This document shows positions 1-7,228 of a DNA stretch of 13,087 nucleotides, piece by piece. The position numbers were made by a program, and so were the translations under genes. The number at the start of each line of letters is the position of its first letter. Positions within the stretch are counted from its first letter, which is position 1. Source of the stretch: an uncultured Synergistales bacterium (GTDB taxonomy: Bacteria > Synergistota > Synergistia > Synergistales > Aminobacteriaceae); the NCBI GenBank assembly GCA_905234205.1, contig CAJOGG010000077.1:1-13087 (forward strand), written 5' to 3'. The notes under the pieces are model-generated. The model was not told the DNA's origin, did not search any database, and was given only the letters and a program-made list of their open reading frames with translations.

Positions 1-17
1 AGATAAAAGACAACAAG

Positions 18-953
18 ATGAAGGACGAGGATAACTTGCCGGACGACAAAAACATGGAAAGCGTCACAATAAACGGGAATTTCTGGGACGGCCTCAATGA
101 TGAAGAGTTATTCATATACAGTTATTCATCACGCTATTCAATGGCGCAAAAGAAACTTTCTGTAGCTGAAGCCGGTTATTTATCTCGTCAATTGGCTGAA
201 AAACTTTACGAGTACACTGTCAACACTCACGACTGCGGGACAACTGAAGGACTTGAAATTTCGTACTCTCATGAAGAAGATCGCCTCTTAATTAACGGGG
301 AAATCTTGCCAACTCTTGGAATTATGAGGGACCTTGAACGCGTTTTATGGGGAAGAGTCTTAGTGGGTCAAGAACATTGCATTAGTTCCAACGAATTAGA
401 ATCTATACTGGCTTCTCTCAAGAAAGGCGAAAAATTTATCGTGCGCTCTCCGTTTTGTTGTCATGAACGTGAAAATGGTCATGTATGTGCTTTGTGTTAT
501 GGCGCTGATGTTGCAACCAGACCTTACGACAAGCCCGAACCTGTTTACGAAAATTTCGCGGCTGGATTAACTGCGGCTCAAGCTATAGGCGAACGGGGCA
601 CACAACTTGCTATGAAACGCTTTCACAACGTCGGAAGCAATTCAACAAGTCCGATACAGGCTATACGAAAATTACTAGTAAAAAGTGATGACGCTTCAAT
701 CGCCCAAATACTTAACGAAATTCTCACGATTGAGGCACACAAGGCTAACAAAGAGCTCCCGCAATCATTGATACATTTTGAGATCGCAGCAGCTTACAAG
801 AATCCCGAAGCCCTCAACGAAAATTATCTCTCTCAAATAGCCGGTGAGAAAATTTCGCGACTGTTAATGAAAAAAACTGATGAAGTTTTCAAATTTCACG
901 ACAGCTTGACCACAATCAAGAGCCGTTTGTTATGGGAAGGAGAAGTAAATTAG
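18..953 (+). CDS. Divergent, streamlined RNA polymerase beta-prime C-terminal segment (RpoC-like; possibly 5'-partial)
   Basis: The protein follows the C-terminal part of bacterial RpoC from just before the bridge helix to the end. Residues 20-27 match the ANFREGLN stretch of RpoC. Residues 31-61 are a bridge helix with the conserved R39, G53-Y54-L55 and R57. C73, C148, C157 and C160 fit the second zinc site. Residues 187-205 are the trigger-loop block (AAQAIGERGTQLAMKRFH), with M199 and H203 matching E. coli M932 and H936. Residues 229-257 and 268-309 match the RpoC segments after the jaw and at the extreme C-terminus. The jaw and any SI3-like insertion are missing, so only about 108 residues follow the trigger loop. 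The catalytic NADFDGD motif belongs to the other half of beta-prime and is not here. The frame is open to base 3, no good Shine-Dalgarno precedes base 18, and homology starts almost at residue 1. The gene may therefore begin upstream; a preceding gene could instead end at the TAA at 4-6. Family assignment is firm; function is inferred. Confidence 0.82.
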   Translation: MKDEDNLPDDKNMESVTINGNFWDGLNDEELFIYSYSSRYSMAQKKLSVAEAGYLSRQLAEKLYEYTVNTHDCGTTEGLEISYSHEEDRLLINGEILPTLGIMRDLERVLWGRVLVGQEHCISSNELESILASLKKGEKFIVRSPFCCHERENGHVCALCYGADVATRPYDKPEPVYENFAAGLTAAQAIGERGTQLAMKRFHNVGSNSTSPIQAIRKLLVKSDDASIAQILNEILTIEAHKANKELPQSLIHFEIAAAYKNPEALNENYLSQIAGEKISRLLMKKTDEVFKFHDSLTTIKSRLLWEGEVN

Positions 954-954
954 C

Positions 955-1791
955 ATGGAACTTAAACAACGACAACGAGCCAGTACAAAACATTCATTGC
1001 GTGAACAAATTCGTAACCGCGGATATTCTTACGTTGATGACAACACAGATATTGATGAAATCGAATTAACGCCGGAAGATTATGATGACGCACCATATGA
1101 AGCTGATGATTTATCGGACTATGAAGAAAGTGAAGAACGTCAGGACGATATACACGTGTCAAAACGTTCAGGAGTCCAACCTATATGGCTGTTATATGAG
1201 GGACAAATTTTATGGGCGACTTCAAAATTTGGTACGAGGCTTGCTGAAAAAGAATACTTGAGGCGGCGTCTTCAGTTGCTGCTGAATTTTCTCAAAGGTC
1301 AATTTCCCGATAAGAGCTATGATGAGTTGCTGTTGAGTCTTCAAGGCTTCTTCGTCCGTGATAACGATAACGAGGAGGACTCCGCATATTGGCTCGAGTC
1401 GCTGAAGAACGTTGGAATTATTTACTGTGAAGGTCATATTCTCGCGCTAAAAAATTTCAGAGCCGGCAAAGGTGAAAGCAAGAGCAGGGGATTAGTAAGA
1501 CTCCCAAAATATCTTGAGTATCTATGGTTGGAACGTGAACTCATGAAACCCGAAAACATTTCGGATAAGCCATTTTCATGGACAAATTGTCAACACTGGC
1601 TGCTTGATGGTCTAAAAAGTTTTTGCAAGGAGATTAACGAATTTTGCGCTACACTTGATAACCTCAAACACGATAAAAATACACATGGACTTGCCCTGAA
1701 ACAGGTTGAATTTGGCTACATGAAATCAACATTACAACGCAAGAGGCTCAAGGAGTGGGCACAATGGTGGGATAAGAAGGAGAGAAAATGA
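955..1791 (+). CDS. Unrecognised protein with highly acidic N-terminal region
   Basis: I do not recognise this 278-residue protein. Residues 1-25 are basic. Residues 28-65 are extremely acidic (20 Asp/Glu in 38) and probably disordered. From residue 75 on it looks folded and mostly helical, rich in Leu, Trp and charged residues. The part around 106-165 ends in a strand-like segment that could be a small winged-helix-type module, but this is only an impression. The C-terminus (240-278) is basic. There is no signal peptide or membrane segment, so it is probably cytoplasmic. It starts one base after the RpoC-like stop, with AAGGAGAA 12-13 bases upstream, and its stop overlaps the next start (ATGA). 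A basic-acidic-folded layout beside a polymerase part would suit a polymerase-binding or sigma-like accessory factor, but no sigma motif is visible. That the gene is real is well supported by the coupling; its function is unknown. Confidence 0.72.
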   Translation: MELKQRQRASTKHSLREQIRNRGYSYVDDNTDIDEIELTPEDYDDAPYEADDLSDYEESEERQDDIHVSKRSGVQPIWLLYEGQILWATSKFGTRLAEKEYLRRRLQLLLNFLKGQFPDKSYDELLLSLQGFFVRDNDNEEDSAYWLESLKNVGIIYCEGHILALKNFRAGKGESKSRGLVRLPKYLEYLWLERELMKPENISDKPFSWTNCQHWLLDGLKSFCKEINEFCATLDNLKHDKNTHGLALKQVEFGYMKSTLQRKRLKEWAQWWDKKERK

Positions 1792-2219
1792 CGTACGATA
1801 TTAATATTTGTTTTGCTTACAAGACTAAGAACGAAGCCGAACAAATAAAATTATGTAGGACTCTGCTTGATGAAGTTATTAAGCGACTAATGCAGCAAGG
1901 CAAAACAGAATTTGATTCACTAGGCAAAATTAAAGATGCCAATGATATTTACAACGCTGATTTCATAATTGGCAATTCTTCGCACCCCGACTTTCAGGTA
2001 AGTCATATAGATACAAATGAGCAAATCCTTGTGCGTCCTATTCCTGCGGTTGTATTGTTGAGCGATGATAACTGGGACAAAAACGTTAATGCAGTCTCAA
2101 GAAATCCTTTGTATGATGTTAGAGCAATATTCAGAGCCTCAAGACTTTTAAGAGAGTCTCCAGACTTGGAAGAGTTCGGGCAATTTTCGGAAGTTATCAA
2201 GAATTTGCTGCGTGCGTGA
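1788..2219 (+). CDS. Small unrecognised alpha/beta protein in the RpoC-like operon
   Basis: This is a 143-residue cytoplasmic protein without a signal peptide or membrane segment. The order of predicted elements is a short strand (residues 3-10, YDINICFA), an amphipathic helix (15-38), a strand (58-62, ADFII), a strand (83-93, ending VVLLSDD) and C-terminal helices (109-142). An N-terminal strand followed by a long helix recalls TIR-like or receiver-like alpha/beta folds, but I see no confirming catalytic Glu or phospho-acceptor pattern, so no family is assigned. Its ATG overlaps the upstream stop as ATGA and is preceded by AAGGAG at good spacing. Its own stop overlaps the next gene's start as TGATG. 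Translation is therefore coupled on both sides, which argues for a fixed stoichiometry or a joint complex with its neighbours. Confidence 0.7.
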   Translation: MTYDINICFAYKTKNEAEQIKLCRTLLDEVIKRLMQQGKTEFDSLGKIKDANDIYNADFIIGNSSHPDFQVSHIDTNEQILVRPIPAVVLLSDDNWDKNVNAVSRNPLYDVRAIFRASRLLRESPDLEEFGQFSEVIKNLLRA

Positions 2220-3160
2220 TGTCGGTTGATGAAGAGTTAGCCGTGATCGATAATTTTTTTGCGGCTAAGAATAAAAAAGCTTATAAAATTAAGCGTGCAG
2301 CGATGCAGAAAATGGCTAGGAAATACAAGGACGCGTTGTTATCTCTGGACGATCCTATTTTGCGTAAACTTCGAGGCACTATACGAGAATCACTTGACTT
2401 AAAGAAACGCTGCATAGAAATAAAAAACTTTTTCTGGAAAAATATTCCTGATAACGTAAATTCTTATCGAGTTCCTTCCGTGTTACTTTTGGGAGAAACG
2501 GGCTGCGGAAAATCTTTGCTATCAAGTATAGCTGCTAATGTCATTATGCCAGATAAAGAGCTGACCAAAATAAATATTTCCTCGTATAACAAAGAGTCGA
2601 TTGATTTAATGCTATTTGGGGCTGAAAAAGGTTCATACACTGATTCTGATCGCGACAGAATGGGAGTATTCATTGGACATTGCGGCGAAGTTGTATTTCT
2701 TGATGAGATTGGGGATATGGATATTGAAACGCAGACGCATTTATTAACGTACATGGACAACGGTCAGGTAATGCCTCGTGGAATGACTAGCACAGTATGT
2801 TCGCCTTGTATCTTGATAGCTGCAACAAACAAAGACGTAAATAATGATTCAACTTTCCGCAAAGACATTCTGAATCGCTTTGAACATGTGATAAAAATTC
2901 CACCGATACGAGAGAGAAAACAAGATATGCGACTGCTAATCAGCATGCTTTTACAGAACGACAAATTGAATCCGCTCATAACAGATATTCAACATAAAGT
3001 GCAGCGAATAAGCCTTGACGCAATAAAATATCTTGAGGATCGTGAATACTCTGGAAATTTCCGGGAGCTAAAGTTTCGTATAAGTCAAGCAGTAAATAGC
3101 GCGTTCCTTGAAGGAAATTCATGCTTATGTCTACGACACTTTTTGTTAGCAAACGTTTAA
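2219..3160 (+). CDS. Stand-alone AAA+ ATPase of the sigma-54-activator type, degenerate GAFTGA loop
   Basis: The central domain is that of a bacterial enhancer-binding protein. Residue numbers count from a GTG at 2216; the ATG at 2219, overlapping the previous stop as TGATG, is equally possible and adopted here. Walker A is GETGCGKS (93-100), Walker B is VVFLDEIGDM (159-168), the sensor I Asn is in IAATN (201-205), arginine-finger candidates are R215 and R221, and the IPPIRER block (228-234) and sensor II GNFREL (280-285) are present. The GAFTGA loop that touches sigma-54 reads GSYTDS (139-144): the Thr is kept, Phe became Tyr and the final Gly-Ala is lost. There is no receiver, GAF or PAS domain in front, only about 80 mostly helical residues, and no Fis-type HTH behind. 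ATP hydrolysis looks intact. It probably remodels a partner protein, perhaps within the RpoC-like complex, and may not act on sigma-54 at all. It is the last gene of the + strand cluster. Confidence 0.85.
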   Translation: MSVDEELAVIDNFFAAKNKKAYKIKRAAMQKMARKYKDALLSLDDPILRKLRGTIRESLDLKKRCIEIKNFFWKNIPDNVNSYRVPSVLLLGETGCGKSLLSSIAANVIMPDKELTKINISSYNKESIDLMLFGAEKGSYTDSDRDRMGVFIGHCGEVVFLDEIGDMDIETQTHLLTYMDNGQVMPRGMTSTVCSPCILIAATNKDVNNDSTFRKDILNRFEHVIKIPPIRERKQDMRLLISMLLQNDKLNPLITDIQHKVQRISLDAIKYLEDREYSGNFRELKFRISQAVNSAFLEGNSCLCLRHFLLANV

Positions 3161-3170
3161 GAGACAAGAA

Positions 3171-3191
3171 ATGAGAGGGGCTCCCTCTCAT
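3171..3191 (-). terminator. Hairpin between convergent operons, likely terminator of the sugar operon
   Basis: A perfect 9-bp inverted repeat (ATGAGAGGG / CCCTCTCAT) with a 3-base loop sits between the two convergent gene sets. Read on the - strand it lies 12 bases past the mmsB stop and is followed by the T-rich TTTCTTGTCTC, as in an intrinsic terminator. On the + strand no T-run follows, so it would end the AAA+ operon less efficiently or only with Rho. Confidence 0.65.
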
Positions 3192-3202
3192 AACTCGCTC
3201 GT

Positions 3203-4408
3203 CTATTTTCCTGATTTTCGACTTGAAACAACATCAAATATAACGGCAATTAAAAGCACTCCGCCTTTAACAACATACTGCCAAGAATCCGTTATGCCAA
3301 TGATCGACATGCCCATGTTCAAGACACCAAGCAGCAATGCGCCAATTACAACTCCTCCAATCGTACCAACTCCACCATAAGCAGAAGCACCGCCTATAAA
3401 GCATGAAGCTATTGCGTCCATCTCAAAAGAGTTTCCAGTCTGTCCAGAAACAGAACCAACCCTTGCAAGACATAAAAGCCCGCATAATCCTGCTAGAAGC
3501 CCCATGTTAGCGTAGGCCATAAAATATACTTTGTTGGTGTTGATTCCGCTTAAACGTGTAGCCTTTTCGTTACCTCCAACTGCATAGAAATAACGCCCAA
3601 ATGAAGTTTTTGACGTTATGAAATAGTACACGAGGCACACAGCAAGAACCCACACAAGCATTACAGATATTCCTTTATATTTACTGAGTTTATCGCAATA
3701 CCATACGATCAAGGCACTTACTACCACGGCTTTTCCATAATCCATAAAGGCGTTGTTCTGTGGATAACCATTTTTCGCTTTGTTGGCTCTGGAACGGGCT
3801 ATCATAACGAAAATTACGACTATAGCTATTGCGCCAACTACTAATGGCGACCATATATGCGGATTTGGAACAGGATTGGCACGTGTTGATATTACGTCGA
3901 GACCGGGAATATTAATGTACGACGTGAATAAATTTGTGAATGCTTTATCTTTAATAGGGACTGTCTTACTATCGAGAATAAGCCTTCCGATTCCTCTGAA
4001 CACGAACATTCCAGCAAGCGTGGTTATAAATGGAGGTATACGAACGTAACCGATCCAATAGCCCTGCCAAACACCGACAAGAAGTCCAACAACGAGGCAC
4101 ACTATTATAGTGATATAAGCGTTCCAGCCTAAATTAGTTACAAGTACTGCCGCAAGCCCTCCGGTTAAACATATTACAGAGCCTACAGAAAGATCGATGT
4201 TGCCGCCCGTCAAAATACATAACAACATGCCGCACGCCATAACCAGAACATATCCATTCTGCAAAAGCAAATTTGACATGTTTTGAGCATAGAGCAGACG
4301 ACCACCCGTTAAGAAACAGAACAGTATGAACACAGCAACAAGTGCAATGGTCATAGAATTTTTTGTTGCAAACTCTTTAATTTTTGCGGCGTTAGATTTA
4401 TCAGCCAT
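3203..4408 (-). CDS. mmsB: Multiple-monosaccharide ABC transporter permease
   Basis: This is an inner-membrane permease of the BPD_transp_2 (RbsC/XylH) family that forms the sugar channel with MmsA and receives sugar from ChvE. Many hydrophobic segments are visible, beginning about residue 20 and ending at 390-398. The family motif GGNIDLSVGS lies near residues 69-78. A Gly/Ala-rich stretch near the C-terminus (GGASAYGGVGTIGGVVIGA) is the usual ATPase-coupling region. Length (401 aa) is normal. The ATG at 4408 is chosen over an upstream in-frame GTG at 4420, because the AAAGGAG box ends only one base before that GTG. The gene is last in the operon, 27 bases after mmsA, and is followed by a hairpin terminator. 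Homology to MmsB/GguB is clear; the exact sugar cannot be told from the permease. Confidence 0.93.
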   Translation of the reverse strand: MADKSNAAKIKEFATKNSMTIALVAVFILFCFLTGGRLLYAQNMSNLLLQNGYVLVMACGMLLCILTGGNIDLSVGSVICLTGGLAAVLVTNLGWNAYITIIVCLVVGLLVGVWQGYWIGYVRIPPFITTLAGMFVFRGIGRLILDSKTVPIKDKAFTNLFTSYINIPGLDVISTRANPVPNPHIWSPLVVGAIAIVVIFVMIARSRANKAKNGYPQNNAFMDYGKAVVVSALIVWYCDKLSKYKGISVMLVWVLAVCLVYYFITSKTSFGRYFYAVGGNEKATRLSGINTNKVYFMAYANMGLLAGLCGLLCLARVGSVSGQTGNSFEMDAIASCFIGGASAYGGVGTIGGVVIGALLLGVLNMGMSIIGITDSWQYVVKGGVLLIAVIFDVVSSRKSGK

Positions 4409-4435
4409 ATAGAAATACACGCTCCTTTTATTAAA

Positions 4436-5980
4436 TTAGGCTATCTTCTGGCTATCTCTAAGAATGTATCCCATGATTATTTCTTGGGTTGCTTCTTTAG
4501 CGTTTAGTTCAGCCAGTATTTTCCCTTCATTCATTACGTAAATGCGATCACACATGCCCAACAGCTCCGGCATTTCAGACGAGATCATTATTACAGATTT
4601 TCCTTGCTCCACCATACCGTTAATAAGGCAATAAATATCGTACTTGGCTCCGACATCAATTCCTCGTGTTGGTTCATCAAGAATTAAAATATCAGGCTCT
4701 GTGAACATCCATTTGCCTAATAATGCTTTTTGCTGGTTTCCTCCGGACAGGTTTCCGACTTTTTGTTCGATAGACGGAGTTTTTGTGCCCATTTCGTCCT
4801 TCATTTGTTCAGCGACCAGACGTTCTTTGTTCTCGTCAATAACACCGTTCGGGGCGATCTTATCCAGTCTTGCAAGCGTAGTATTCATTCGTATACTTTC
4901 GTTCAGCAAAAGGCCGTTAGTTTTCCTGTCTTCAGTAACATAGGCTAGCCCGGCATGTATAGCAGCTTCTGGAGTTTTTAGCACAGTTACTTTGCCGTTT
5001 AACATCAAAGTTCCCGTAATATTAGTACCGTAGCTTCTCCCGAAAATCGACATGGCAAGCTCTGTGCGTCCTGCGCCTTGGAGTCCCGAAAAGCCTATAA
5101 CTTCGCCTTTGTGTACGTTGAAGGAAACGTTATCGACAACAGTTTTTTCAGGGTAAAGCGGGTGATGAACTGTCCAATCTTTTACTTCGAGTCCAACATC
5201 ATTTTGAACATTATGAGCGCGTTCAGGGTATCGATCGTCCATTGGGCGGCCAACCATGCCTTTAATGATTCTGTCCTCGCTAAGATCGTCTACGCCTTTC
5301 GTGAGAGTCTCTATAGTGCTTCCATCACGGATTATCGTAACTTTATCAGCGCAATAGATTATTTCATTGAGCTTGTGTGTGATTATTATTGAGGTCAATC
5401 CCTGTTTCTTGAAGTCAATCAACAAATCAAGGAGCATTTTAGCTTCCTCATCGTTCAATGAAGAAGTAGGTTCGTCGAGAATTAAGAGCTTGACGTTCTT
5501 TGAGAATGCCTTAGCTATTTCTACAAGCTGCTGTTTTCCTGTGCCTATGTCTTTGATTAACGTGTGAGCAGATTCATGAAGGTTGACTTGCTTCATATGC
5601 TTTTCCGCTTCGGCATAAGTTTTGTTCCAGTCGATGACTCCTGCACTGTTCTGAAACTCGTTGCCAAGGAACATATTTTCACCGATTGAGAGCAATGGGA
5701 TCAAAGCAAGTTCCTGATGAATGATGACTATATTTTCGGCCTCGGATTCTTTGAGCGTCTTGAATTTGCATAATTTGCCGTTGTAATAAATTTCGCCGGT
5801 GTAAGTTCCATAAGGATAGATCCCGGATAACACGTTCATTAATGTGGATTTACCTGCACCGTTCTCACCTATTAGGGCATGAATTTCCCCGCGTTCAACA
5901 ACAAGATTGACATTATCTAGTGCCTTAACCCCGGGAAACTCTTTTGTGATGTTCTTCATCTCAAGAATTATATCTGCCAA
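4436..5980 (-). CDS. mmsA: Multiple-monosaccharide ABC transporter ATP-binding protein (tandem ATPase)
   Basis: This is a double-ATPase subunit that powers sugar import through MmsB. Numbering is from the TTG at 5980. Domain 1 has an intact Walker A (GENGAGKST, 38-46) and Walker B ([11 protein letters not shown], near 165-175), but a degenerate signature ([11 protein letters not shown], near 146). Domain 2 has a degenerate Walker A (GLQGAGRTE, near 299), a normal signature (LSGGNQQK, 411-418) and Walker B ([12 protein letters not shown]). This split of good and bad motifs is typical of the RbsA/XylG/MmsA class. The TTG at 5980 is preferred to one at 5986: it lies 8 bases from GGGAGG, and the resulting start (M-A-D-I-I-L-E-M) matches the family's usual N-terminus. 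The sequence between chvE and this gene carries a hairpin with a T-tract, so expression is probably lower than that of chvE. Confidence 0.93.
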   Translation of the reverse strand: MADIILEMKNITKEFPGVKALDNVNLVVERGEIHALIGENGAGKSTLMNVLSGIYPYGTYTGEIYYNGKLCKFKTLKESEAENIVIIHQELALIPLLSIGENMFLGNEFQNSAGVIDWNKTYAEAEKHMKQVNLHESAHTLIKDIGTGKQQLVEIAKAFSKNVKLLILDEPTSSLNDEEAKMLLDLLIDFKKQGLTSIIITHKLNEIIYCADKVTIIRDGSTIETLTKGVDDLSEDRIIKGMVGRPMDDRYPERAHNVQNDVGLEVKDWTVHHPLYPEKTVVDNVSFNVHKGEVIGFSGLQGAGRTELAMSIFGRSYGTNITGTLMLNGKVTVLKTPEAAIHAGLAYVTEDRKTNGLLLNESIRMNTTLARLDKIAPNGVIDENKERLVAEQMKDEMGTKTPSIEQKVGNLSGGNQQKALLGKWMFTEPDILILDEPTRGIDVGAKYDIYCLINGMVEQGKSVIMISSEMPELLGMCDRIYVMNEGKILAELNAKEATQEIIMGYILRDSQKIA

Positions 5981-5997
5981 ACGCAATTCCTCCCTTC

Positions 5998-6033
5998 AAA
6001 AAATGGGCAGGGTATTGAATTTTTACCCCACCC
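5998..6033 (-). terminator. Intercistronic hairpin plus T-tract between chvE and mmsA (partial terminator)
   Basis: On the - strand, GGGTGGGGTA (6033-6024) pairs with TACCCTGCCC (6014-6005) over 10 bp with two G-T wobbles and a 9-base loop, followed at once by ATTTTTT. This has the form of an intrinsic terminator. The mmsA Shine-Dalgarno begins within a few bases of the T-tract. A leaky terminator or 3'-end stabiliser here would give more binding protein than ATPase and permease, a common need of such operons. The role is inferred from structure and position. Confidence 0.62.
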
Positions 6034-6062
6034 GAAAATTTAATTTCCTCTAATCAGCTTGC

Positions 6063-7160
6063 TTATTTCGCTTTCAGATAACCATCTTCACCCTTGACAT
6101 AGAGTCCAGTATCTACGAGATAATCAAGATTATCCTTTGTAACTACTGTCGGGACAAGAAGGAATGAAGGCGTGTAATGGCCGGGTGATGTGAAGTATGA
6201 AGTTGTATCATAAGCGCACTCAACAGGGAAGCTCTTTACAAGTTCCTCACCTTTGACTTCACCGTTAAGAAGAGCCTTCGAAACTTCGAGTGTAACAACT
6301 GCTTCATTAGCGACGTTCTTGTAAACTGTCATCGTTTGTTTTCCATCAACGATGTTAGCAAGGTTGGCGATGTCTCCGTCCTGTCCGGTTACGATAACGG
6401 CATTATCTCCAGCATAATCTGAATCAAGAGCTTGTGTTACACCGGCGGCTGTTGAGTCATTGTTGGCTAACCAGGCGTGAAGGATTGTTCCGTCAGCGTA
6501 ATATGAGCCAAGAATATTTTGTGCACGTGCTAAAGCTGTATCGGTGCTCCACTGTGCTGTGGCAACCTGCTGGAAAGCTGTTTGTCCGGAGATAACTTTA
6601 AGAACGCCTGAATCAATGTAAGGTTTAAGAGTATCGAATCCGCCTCTGAAGAAATAGCCTGCGTTATTGTCTGCGGGGTCTCCTGCTGTGAACTCGATAT
6701 TGAAGACTTTTCCGTCTGCGTTCTTGAGGCCAAGAGCTGCTTCGATGAATTTACCCTGCAAAACTCCTACAGTATAGTTATCGAATGAAATGTAGTAAGT
6801 AACAGCGTCATTACCGATTAAACGGTCATAAGCGATTACAGGGATACCGGCTTCAGCCGCACGATCCATAGCTGTGTTGAGGCCGTCGCCGTCGATAGCT
6901 GCAACGATGAGTAAATCTGCGCCCCAGCTGATCATGTTGTCGATGTCATTGACTTGCTGATCGTTCTTGTTGTCGGAGTAGGTGAGCTGTGTCTCATAGC
7001 CTGCCTGATCGAACTGTGCTTTGAGATATTCGCCGTCTCTGTTCCAACGTTCAAGGGACTGTGTGGGCATTGAGATACCGATCTTCTTGGCCGCAAAAGC
7101 CACGGTGTAAGCGCTGAATACTATCGTTAAAGCTAGAACAAACAATAAAAACTTTTTCAT
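6063..7160 (-). CDS. chvE: Periplasmic sugar-binding protein of the multiple-monosaccharide ABC transporter
   Basis: This is a type I periplasmic binding protein that captures monosaccharides (xylose, arabinose, glucose or galactose in known relatives) and delivers them to MmsB/MmsA. Residues 1-23 are a Sec signal peptide ending in AFA, with cleavage predicted before A24. There is no lipobox Cys, so the protein should be soluble in a periplasm. The mature protein resembles Agrobacterium ChvE throughout: KIGISMPTQSLERW near the start, the AYDRLIGN segment near residue 110, LKPYIDSG, the GQDGD loop, and a C-terminus ending in PTVVTKDNLDYLVDTGLY. Length (365 aa) is normal for the family. AAGGAG stands 8 bases before the ATG. 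The gene lies 68 bases downstream of the isomerase gene and precedes the leaky-terminator-like hairpin. ChvE/MmsA-type assignment is secure; the natural substrate is inferred from the xylulokinase in the operon. Confidence 0.93.
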   Translation of the reverse strand: MKKFLLFVLALTIVFSAYTVAFAAKKIGISMPTQSLERWNRDGEYLKAQFDQAGYETQLTYSDNKNDQQVNDIDNMISWGADLLIVAAIDGDGLNTAMDRAAEAGIPVIAYDRLIGNDAVTYYISFDNYTVGVLQGKFIEAALGLKNADGKVFNIEFTAGDPADNNAGYFFRGGFDTLKPYIDSGVLKVISGQTAFQQVATAQWSTDTALARAQNILGSYYADGTILHAWLANNDSTAAGVTQALDSDYAGDNAVIVTGQDGDIANLANIVDGKQTMTVYKNVANEAVVTLEVSKALLNGEVKGEELVKSFPVECAYDTTSYFTSPGHYTPSFLLVPTVVTKDNLDYLVDTGLYVKGEDGYLKAK

Positions 7161-7228
7161 GAGTATATCTCCTTACTATGAATTAATTTATCGAATAGAA
7201 TCTTTGTGATTCATTCAACCCTGAAAAC

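Noticed and set aside
18..953. Decayed remnant of the housekeeping rpoC gene
   Set aside because: The frame is intact for 311 codons, zinc cysteines and trigger-loop residues are kept, the jaw is missing cleanly, and the gene is coupled to downstream genes. This looks like a maintained paralogue.
962..1437. Minus-strand open frames of 66 and 71 codons inside the acidic-protein gene
   Set aside because: Shadows of the coupled + strand gene, with no ribosome-binding site and no recognisable product.
2464..3191. Minus-strand open frames opposite the AAA+ gene
   Set aside because: They lie wholly or largely over clear AAA+ motifs on the + strand; compositions are typical of antisense frames.
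4409..4420. Upstream GTG start for mmsB
   Set aside because: It lies one base from the AAAGGAG box, too close for initiation; the ATG at 4408 gives a normal N-terminus.
7161..7228. Terminator between the isomerase gene and chvE
   Set aside because: Only a short bulged GAATC/GATTC-type hairpin is present, with no T-tract after it.
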